Shown here one piece after another: positions 8,448-13,234 of a stretch of DNA of 13,234 nucleotides. The notes under the pieces were generated by a model. The model had not been told where the DNA came from. It saw only the letters and a list, made by a program, of their open reading frames with translations, and did no database searches. Location: positions 1 to 13,234 of the forward strand of contig LSSK01000213.1 in NCBI GenBank assembly GCA_001969505.1, written 5' to 3'. The translations under genes and the position numbers were made by a program. The first letter of the stretch is position 1. Each line of letters opens with the position of its first letter. The stretch comes from Zancudomyces culisetae (lineage: Eukaryota; Kickxellomycota; Harpellomycetes; Harpellales; Legeriomycetaceae).

Positions 8448-11400
8448 AATGGGTAGAAAACAAGAGAAAGGGAAGCAAAAAATAAAATAACTAAAAAAAG
8501 GAGAGGGCGTTTTTTTTTGTCAGTAATTTTGCAAGTAAAGTTATCTGTTGTCCTGGAGAGTCTGACTATATTATACTTGCCAGTCTATATCTTCAATAAA
8601 TAATTTTCAAATGGGCTAGTCCTACAATTAATGCATTACGCTAAACATAAAAAACGGGTTTTACAAAATTTGATCGCACATCCAAAGACATACACTTTCC
8701 TTATTAAATTCAATGTGGAATACAGAATTGATGGTAGGGTATAATGGTTTACCACGACACTCAAAGTCTGTATTTTTTTATAAGAGTATCTGTACGCATG
8801 TATGATCTAAGGCGTTCATACCTTTTACTTTTTTGTACGCCAACACAAAGTGATTTTGGAAAATTAGAAGGGGATGGGAGGGGTTACTATTAGCAATTTG
8901 AATGTGCTACAGTTAGCAGGGTATTTTATGTACATAATTTATTACATGTAGAATATAGACTTGACATGCAAAACAATTTCATATGTTAAGATAAATGCAT
9001 CTAAATACCTTCCACTGGGCACTTAGTTGCCGCTGTACTTCTTTCGCTATGTACCCTATGTATTTTTAATTATTGAAGAAAAAATCCTCCCAATCTCATG
9101 TATATCCATAGTATAATGGTCTGTATATGTAATAGTTTTATTATCTTTATAGAATTTAGAAACATAATTCATTACCAACCCAAATGTGTCTATTATTGAA
9201 CTTCTACTGCCTGAGACAAAAAATATCGCAGCTCTATGAATGGTTAGACGTAGTATTTTTCTGTGACTTTGTGTGTTTATATTGCATATTGTTTATTATA
9301 ATGGTGATTCACGAGAGTTTGATGAATGGTTGTGGTTGTAACTATTTAGTCAGGCCAAAATACAATAAACAAGCACGATAATCAACGTATGCGTGTATTT
9401 GAAAATCCTATTCAAAGCCACATAAGCACCAAGTTTATGTATTCGTTATTTAAACTGTAGAATGCTTCTTTAATGACAGTTTGTTGATTGATTTTGCCGA
9501 AACCAGGGGTGTTATTACTGGGTAGTCAGTATATACATATATTTATATTTTGTATATGTGCACTTTGGTGAGTGGGTGAAACCATCACACAGAGATTGTG
9601 TATTTTTTTATTATATGAAGAACGTGGAGCTATCATGGGTTAGTTTAAACTCGGTAGTCAGAGTGCAAGGATAAACCTCAAAAAAAAAAGAACACTTTTT
9701 GATCGATTTTATTTACTGTGAACATAACTTGGTAATAAGCAGTTATTTTAGTAACAATCAAGCACAATATACTACTCAGGTTTGCAAAAAGGAGGATGCG
9801 GAAAAGGTTAACACATAAAAAACACATTTACCCTTCCATCAAAAATCACCTGTTATTTTACTGAATTGAGCAATTTGTATTGTTTTTGTAGACATAATGC
9901 ACCCAACATTTAACTGGTATTTTTTTACTCGGAAGACATAACCTTGATTGGAAAAGCAGCAATTATGGTATTATTAGGTTTGTTTTAATTTCAACTTTTA
10001 TGGCTTCATGATTTTCAGTGTGTTAATCCTTATTACTTAACAAAAGATTTGTGTTTCTAAATTTTAGCAACAAGAGTAGAGAATATGAGAATAAAATATC
10101 AAAAGAAATCCAGCGATCATAAATGACAAAATAGTATATATTTGAAATTTTGCTCTAAAACTCGACAAGTAGTTCAATTTCCTTTTCCGTTGAGCTAATA
10201 CTTATGCTAAGAACGTGAAAGCATGGATTTTCTAATAGACTTTTAAGGTGTTGTTAGAAGAGCTTTTTTAAAAGCCAATCTCAGGTCAAAAATCGGTACT
10301 TTAAGCTTCATTCATACAGAGATTAACCTCATCCCCAAAAAACTCCCATGTAATAACGTTCATATCCTATTATTGAAGAAGAGATAAGCATTAAAATATA
10401 AAACAGTGTATATTTTTTAATAATTGTGGGTTCAACTCTTGAGAGGCCGATGACGAACAATAAAGAAATCACAAAGGCAATATAATGTGTGTGGAGTGAA
10501 AATAGTGTACGTACGGTTTAATATAATCATCATATCATTAGATTGTAGTAATAGCAGTATATGTGCCTAAAATTAGCATTTCGTACAACCAGAGTCATAT
10601 GTATTACGCAAAAGATAAACAAGATAAAATCCGGTATTCTTGACCACATACATACACACTTTGACTGTATTTAGAGTAAACTCTTTTCAAAGTGTATTCA
10701 GCGAAACCAAACCAAATATGTGACAATGGACTTTATATAATTTAGTCTTCAAAAGTACATCTGTTTGTAAGCGCGCTTTCTTTTTTTATACATTGTGAGC
10801 TTATAAATATCCCGCATTTTGCTAAAAAGTAAGTAAAAGCTCAAGAATAATATGACCTCAAAGGTAAAAACACCAATCAGCATAATGCCCAAACAAGAAG
10901 TACTTCTTAGCATGCTGATGGATAGAGACTGTTGAGGAGTTTTCATTCAGCACTTACTAACTTTTATGTAATGTATTAACTCTTGAAATTGAAATGGCAA
11001 GCAGTACTGGTATTTTTTGTTGTATTTTTAGATCATCTAAAAATTGACAATAATACTTTACTATTATTAGATATGATTCACTTTAATGAACATTCAGTAA
11101 ATTTGATCAGTGAAAATCATCAGTAGCAAAAAAAAAATATGAAGTTGAGGTGACTAGTTAGTTAAGGAATAAACTAGAAACATAAAAAAAGTTTTTCGTT
11201 ATATTTTGTAATGAGGTTTCTACGAGAAATGCGAGCAAAAAGAAATTGAATTTAGGGAATCTTAGTTAGTCATGCATATTGGGAGGGGCTGTCAGACTTT
11301 TGGCAAAGAAATATTGGACAAGTATAATGGGAGTTTGAAATGATTTTCTCTTCTGAAGATAATATTGCTGGTAGAATCAAGGTAATACAGAATCACACAT

Positions 11401-11483
11401 GAGCACATTTAAATGCACTTGTGCCTTTACTTGCGTTTAATAGTTTTTTACCATGTATTTTTGGGAGCAAAAAATAAAAATAA
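8448..11483. other. Gene-poor interval of about 3 kb
   Basis: Very AT-rich sequence with no gene I can support. The longest ATG-initiated frame is on the minus strand at 10946-10749 (65 aa), with one hydrophobic segment and a basic tail. It has no family signature and could be chance. A plus-strand frame at 9184-9381 (65 aa) is Cys/Leu/Phe-rich and also looks random. No tRNA, snRNA or snoRNA could be folded convincingly. Just after HAM1, a T run (about 8511-8518) and A-rich sequence may belong to its 3' processing region. Confidence 0.5.
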
Positions 11484-12444
11484 ATAAAAACGGAGCCGTG
11501 TACAGTTTCAAACAAAAAATGGCGAGGTCTTTCGGCATTTTTCAACTTTCCGAAACATCAATCGGCTTCCCAATACAAGAAAATTTATGCAGAAAATGAA
11601 AAAGAAGCGCTCAGAGCACAAATGGGCCGTACAGGTACTTTTGAGAATCCAACAAATTTCATGGACTTGATTTTAGAACCTCCTTGGTAAATTGAATCTA
11701 AATTTGTAGCAAGGCGAATGACTTGTTAATTGGTGCTAAGTTTCTGCACAATTCTAGTAATGAGAGAATTCTGTTTTCTGGAGAGATTTTGAAGGCGGAT
11801 TTTAAATAAGACCAAACATACTAGCAAGAAAATTTATGTAAGTTGGCACTCCTTTTTTTTTATTTAGCAAATATGGCAGAAAATAAATGAAGCAGCAAAG
11901 TCACAAAATATCGCGATATTATACCTATTTAGGATAATTACATAAATAACCTGAAAAGAATCTTGAGCTATTTTAAAACTAAGGTGAATTAGCTAAGAAG
12001 CGATTATTTGCCCACAGCCTGTTAGCAAATGGAGTTCCAGAAAAATCAAGTATTAGGGTAGTTGTGGCAGTATTGGGAAGACTTTGCGGCAATAAAAATA
12101 GATTCAGGTGTCTAGACTGATGTTAGTAATAAAATTAAAAAAAATCCTTCAGCTAATCAACACCAAAAAGGAAGTATCGCTTCTTATGATCAATTCTAGA
12201 GTGACCATTTGTCAATAGTTATGGAATAAAAACCTCAAGGTGCAATAGTTTAGGAGTGAAATGATGAACTTGAGATACAAAAAGGTGAAATTACCAAAGG
12301 CATTGTAAAATTTTACTGAATTTGGAAACTGACCATTTACTTATTTTATTTTTCAAAACGCTGGTATTTGAATGTATACTGGCAAAAAAAAAACATAATG
12401 ATTATACAATAGGGGAAAAATGGGGAATAGGTGAGTTTTGTTAC
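11484..12444 (+). pseudogene. Apparent decayed protein gene, family unresolved (PPR-like impression)
   Basis: Open blocks in changing plus-strand frames follow one another with little overlap: 11484-11690 (69 codons), 11702-11806, 11825-11887, 11868-11942, 11933-11989, 11983-12117 (45 codons), 12102-12215, 12219-12305 (one TAG inside) and 12289-12444 (52 codons). Unlike random AT-rich frames, several blocks have balanced, soluble-protein-like composition, for example MGRTGTFENPTNFMDL, LLANGVPEKSSIRVV and INTKKEVSLLMINSR. GC content rises at 11510-11690. The first ATG (11519, MARSFGIF) would need one frame change in the T run at 11537-11542 to enter the first long block. The later blocks suggest helical repeats like those of fungal mitochondrial PPR proteins, but that is only an impression. 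No set of introns with the signals used elsewhere in this window joins the blocks. Chance open frames of about 45 codons do occur at this base composition, so confidence is moderate. Confidence 0.42.
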
Positions 12445-12658
12445 TAGCACAACGAAATAGAATGGAGAAAACACAATTGATAATGATTGAAGATAAACTC
12501 ACTTTGTAATGGAGAGAAAATTGGAGATGTGTGCTTACAAAATGCCAGTATTTAGACTTTTTTTAATTAAGTTCATTTTTTGTAGACAAACTCCCAAATC
12601 TGCATTATTTTTTTTTTAAATAACAATTATTGACTGTCAAAAGCAACAAAGGGGGTAG

Positions 12659-12673
12659 AAAAAAAATTTTTTT
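12659..12673. repeat. A8T7 palindromic tract upstream of the copper-fist gene
   Basis: Eight A followed directly by seven T, about 105-120 bp before the copper-fist start codon. It is symmetric and likely nucleosome-excluding. A promoter role is inferred only from position. Confidence 0.4.
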
Positions 12674-12767
12674 ATAGTAATATAAGCCAAGGAGAAAGAC
12701 TGATAAACCCAAGCTATACCGACTTTTTATTTACCACTTTCTAACTTAAACAAAAATACAAGTTTAG

Positions 12768-12797
12768 ATGTTAGAGGATGATACTCATAGACAATAA
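12768..12797 (+). promoter_or_regulatory. Upstream ATG / short uORF overlapping the copper-fist start
   Basis: An out-of-frame ATG at 12768 opens a nine-codon frame ending at TAA 12795-12797, overlapping the main start codon at 12778. A CTAAC at 12741-12745 is followed 21 nt later by TTTAG and further AGs at 12774 and 12776. A 5' UTR intron could therefore end here and, with the later acceptors, remove the upstream ATG. Either reading bears on translation of the regulator; neither is proven. Confidence 0.35.
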
Positions 12798-13234
12798 GAA
12801 GTACTCTTGTCAGTCTTGCATACGAGGACATAGAGCAAGCTCTTGTAATCACACTACCAGAGAGCTGGTAGAAATAAAACCTAAGGGTCGACCGGTATCA
12901 CAATGCTACCATTGCAGGCAATCTAGACTCAGTAAAAAAATGCATGTAAAATGCGAATGTCTAGAAGACAGACTTGAGAAAAAGAGTAAGCAGAGAATTA
13001 ATAAAATTTAGATGGTGCAAAACAATTTGACTTTATACCTAACTAAATGAATTTTAAACCATAGAGCGAAGATTACCTAGCAGTAATAGCTTGGACAACA
13101 AAAAAAGCAAAGGTAAGTTTGGTATTGATGTTTTGAAATTAGAAACCTCAATTGAAAGTGAGTTTATCCTAACCAAAGTGTTGCAATGTAAAAATAGTCG
13201 AAAATCTATTGAATCCCTGTCATTGTGGAAGGGG
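12778..13234 (+). CDS. Copper-fist DNA-binding transcription factor, 5' part, three exons (runs off window)
   Basis: The N-terminal copper-fist domain (residues 1 to about 61) binds Zn and, in copper-sensing members, controls copper uptake or detoxification genes in the nucleus. The start Met sits where family members start. Zn ligands are C11, C14, C23 and H25 (C-x2-C-x8-C-x-H). RGHR is at 16-19, the minor-groove motif KGRP at 36-39, and further Cys at 43, 46, 59 and 61. Read without splicing, the frame stops after 77 codons. Intron 1 (12986-13064: donor GTAAGC, branch CTAAC at 13039-13043, acceptor CATAG) opens it. Intron 2 (13113-13197: donor GTAAGT, branch CTAAC at 13169-13173, acceptor ATAG) then gives VENLLNPCHCGRG, a Cys motif like the C-rich sensor segments of this family. 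Exons are 12778-12985, 13065-13112 and 13198 onward. Whether it acts as Mac1/Cuf1-type or Ace1-type cannot be told. The C-terminus is missing. Confidence 0.88.
12986..13064 (+). other. Copper-fist gene intron 1 (79 bp)
   Basis: The donor is GTAAGC, the branch CTAAC lies 21 nt before the acceptor, and the acceptor reads ACCATAG. It removes the in-frame TAG that would otherwise end the protein soon after the DNA-binding domain. The exon that follows is open to the window end in the joined frame. Confidence 0.82.
13113..13197 (+). other. Copper-fist gene intron 2 (85 bp), probable
   Basis: The donor is GTAAGTTT, the branch CTAAC is at 13169-13173, and the acceptor AATAG follows 24 nt later, the same layout as intron 1. 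The unspliced frame is also open, so splicing is not forced by stops. It is preferred because only the spliced product reads NPCHCG, a Cys-x-Cys motif expected in this family. Confidence 0.68.

Noticed and set aside
8810-8870. ACCTTTTACT inside GGCGT/ACGCC followed by ATTTTGG, reminiscent of U5 snRNA loop 1 and an Sm site
   Set aside because: The loop lacks the invariant GCC, has no immediate closing stem, and the rest of U5 is not seen.
7542-9591. Exact 12-base repeat AACCATCACACA at 7542-7553 and 9580-9591, each followed by TGTGTA
   Set aside because: Repeats of this length are expected by chance in 13 kb of AT-rich DNA, and the flanks differ.
10157-10260. Protein-like minus-strand 32-codon frame ending in TAG
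   Set aside because: Although the composition is suggestive, it has no start, no supported upstream exon and no recognisable family.
10148-11472. TTTGCTC/GAGCAAA sites like copper-response elements (about 10149, 11233, 11465) upstream of the copper-fist gene
   Set aside because: They are more than 1.3 kb from the gene, and the same heptamer occurs inside the RPL30 and PTPA introns, so it is not specific.

Overview
The window looks like nuclear DNA of an AT-rich, intron-containing ascomycete, most likely an early-diverging yeast-like lineage. Five protein genes are recognisable: RPL30, a PP2A activator (PTPA/Rrd), a UBE2E-class ubiquitin-conjugating enzyme, HAM1 and a copper-fist transcription factor. 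There is also one intron-containing tRNA-Tyr. Four of the five protein genes carry spliceosomal introns of about 80-420 bp. Donors are mostly GTAAGN, and several introns have CTAAC or TACTAAT branch sites 20-30 nt before the acceptor. CTG occurs at positions that are leucine across families (HAM1 'LPGPY', PTPA 'GSLLP'), so this is not a CTG-Ser yeast. The UBE2E-type E2 and an animal-like tRNA-Tyr (C1-G72) argue against a close relative of Saccharomyces cerevisiae. No species can be named from sequence alone.

Layout: tRNA-Tyr (344-425, +). About 1.2 kb without a supported gene. RPL30 (2511 down to 1655, -, three exons). A 1.7 kb divergent spacer, whose RPL30 side is packed with A/T homopolymers and a repeated AAAGGT(T)CA motif. 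The PTPA gene (4202-5485, +, two exons). Eleven bases later, stop to stop, the UBE2E-like E2 (6454 down to 5497, -, two exons). A 1.4 kb divergent spacer with a long T-rich tract and a four-run G-quadruplex motif. HAM1 (7875-8447, +, no intron). About 3 kb without a supported gene. A 1 kb stretch that reads like a decayed protein gene (about 11484-12444, +). The 5' part of a copper-fist regulator (12778 onward, +), which runs off the window end.

The genes are ordinary housekeeping and regulatory genes and do not form an operon or a specialised cluster. I found no mobile element, CRISPR array, virus or toxin system. The points most worth a second look are the frame-broken relic upstream of the copper-fist gene, the split copper-fist gene (a second intron restores a Cys-rich motif), the poor donor of RPL30 intron 2, and the UBE2E-type E2 with its long low-complexity N-terminus. 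Exon structures were derived by hand from frame continuity, splice signals and family conservation. RNA-seq would settle them.
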